Below are positions 63,173-64,000 of a stretch of DNA of 64,000 bases, one piece after another. The notes under the pieces are model-generated. The model did not search any database. It was not told the DNA's origin and saw nothing but the letters and a program-made list of their open reading frames with translations. Source of the DNA: Acanthochlamys bracteata (taxonomy: Eukaryota; Streptophyta; Magnoliopsida; Pandanales; Velloziaceae); NCBI GenBank assembly GCA_019914995.1, contig CM034134.1, forward strand, positions 7,076,463 to 7,140,462, read 5' to 3'. The translations under genes were made by a program, and so were the position numbers. Every line of letters starts with the position of its first letter. The stretch's first letter is position 1.

Positions 63173-64000
63173 AATATATAAGAGTGCTTATTAAAAATAA
63201 TTTTTTTAAAATAAAAATTTATTTTCATAATTTTTAAAAATGAGTTTTTTTATCTAAAAATATAAAAATAAATAATAATAAAAATTTCATGATATAAAAT
63301 TTTTTATATATTTTTGGAACTTTATTAAAAAATATAAAAAATAGAGTGAAAAAAAAATTATAAGCTTAGTCAAATCGTTAGTAAAGTAAATAATTACATA
63401 CTTACTTTATTCGTAACTCATTTTCTCCAATCAAAAGATAAATTTCAAATAATTTCATAATTAAATCTCATAAATTTATTTTCTAATAATGAATTTTAAA
63501 AAAATTTATATTCAAAAAAACTTGTTTCGGATGCTTTCAGATAAGTAAACAAACCTTATGGTTAATACAAAAGAGTCAAAATGACTTTGCACTCAAGAAG
63601 GAATAGCATTAACAAGTTGTTGTTACAAGATCGAAGATGATAGATAGCTACGAGATTGAATTTCACAAAATTTACACTAGCGTACGAACGAGATAAAAAA
63701 TCACTCGAGCAATTTCAGTAAAAAGAAAAGCCAAGAACTTGTAAAAACATCTTGCTGAAATCAGGAATTCTCAACTGGATTAGAACATGCAATCTAGCAA
63801 CAGTCTCTAGGACAAATCCAATGAGCAAAAGTCGCTGAAAGCATGAGATAGAAGTGCACCCTTTTGCATGCTCAGGGAGTTAGAATCCTCTACCTTAAGT
63901 TTATCCTAGGCAACTTAACATTCTCGCAAAACACCCAAACCTTGATAAACTCGTATGATGGAAAGAATATAGCTCATTGAGAAATCGTACATAGCTAATC
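63173..64000. other. AT-rich DNA, then possible 3' flank of a gene beyond the window
   Basis: Up to about 63540 the DNA is AT-rich repeat-like sequence. From about 63550 the base mix becomes more even, as in the untranslated regions of the genes here. It may be the tail of a minus-strand gene whose coding part lies beyond 64000. No coding region is visible. Confidence 0.3.

Overview
This window looks like nuclear DNA of a flowering plant, most likely a eudicot. The genes have many short introns with GT...AG ends and AT-rich introns, and every recognisable protein is a plant-type family (VQ protein, PLS/E+ pentatricopeptide protein, plant histone H3.3, folate carrier FOLT1, plant O-fucosyltransferase/GT106, plant SCAI homologue). 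The spaces between genes are very AT-rich and filled with small transposable elements. I cannot place the species from the sequence alone. I see no operon, CRISPR, plasmid or phage features, and no convincing undescribed multi-gene system. The real novelty lies in the fine structure of the repeats and in two probable GC-AG introns.

Layout. 0.2-3 kb: a decayed PIF/Harbinger transposon with both of its genes on the plus strand, a Myb/SANT-like gene and then a DDE transposase carrying two in-frame stops and a lost catalytic Asp. 4.2-4.9 kb (minus): a VQ-motif regulator of the VQ9/HAIKU1 type. 7.2-10.25 kb: an internally deleted Ty3/gypsy chromovirus (minus orientation) that keeps gag, protease and chromodomain remnants between two LTRs. 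12.1-13.8 kb (plus): a long coiled-coil WEB-like protein. 15.6-17.8 kb (minus): a two-exon PPR protein. 18.3-18.5 kb (minus): a tiny secreted cysteine-rich peptide. 19.5-21.1 kb (minus): histone H3.3 with four coding exons and a leader intron ending at the ATG. 21.7-23.2 kb: a block of MITE-like repeats. 23.7-25.7 kb: a decayed small gene on minus whose first intron holds a GT47 galactosyltransferase fragment on plus. 26.3-35.5 kb (minus): FOLT1 with eleven exons and two MITEs in its introns. 37.6-42.2 kb (minus): an O-fucosyltransferase/GT106 protein with twelve exons. 42.9-49.5 kb: a gene desert of repeats. 50.5-56.8 kb (minus): a SCAI homologue with nine exons, one of whose introns begins with GC. 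56.9-64 kb: another repeat desert that contains a complete TRIM retrotransposon at 62.6-63.2 kb.

The genes do not form a pathway. They are unlinked housekeeping or regulatory genes: chromatin (H3.3, SCAI), organelle RNA processing (PPR), plastid folate import (FOLT1), Golgi glycosylation (GT106) and transcriptional regulation (VQ). For the H3.3, FOLT1, O-fucosyltransferase, SCAI and PPR genes I joined exons by hand. Exon phases and summed lengths agree in each case, so those models should be close to correct. Untranslated-region ends and repeat borders are approximate unless a target-site duplication is reported.
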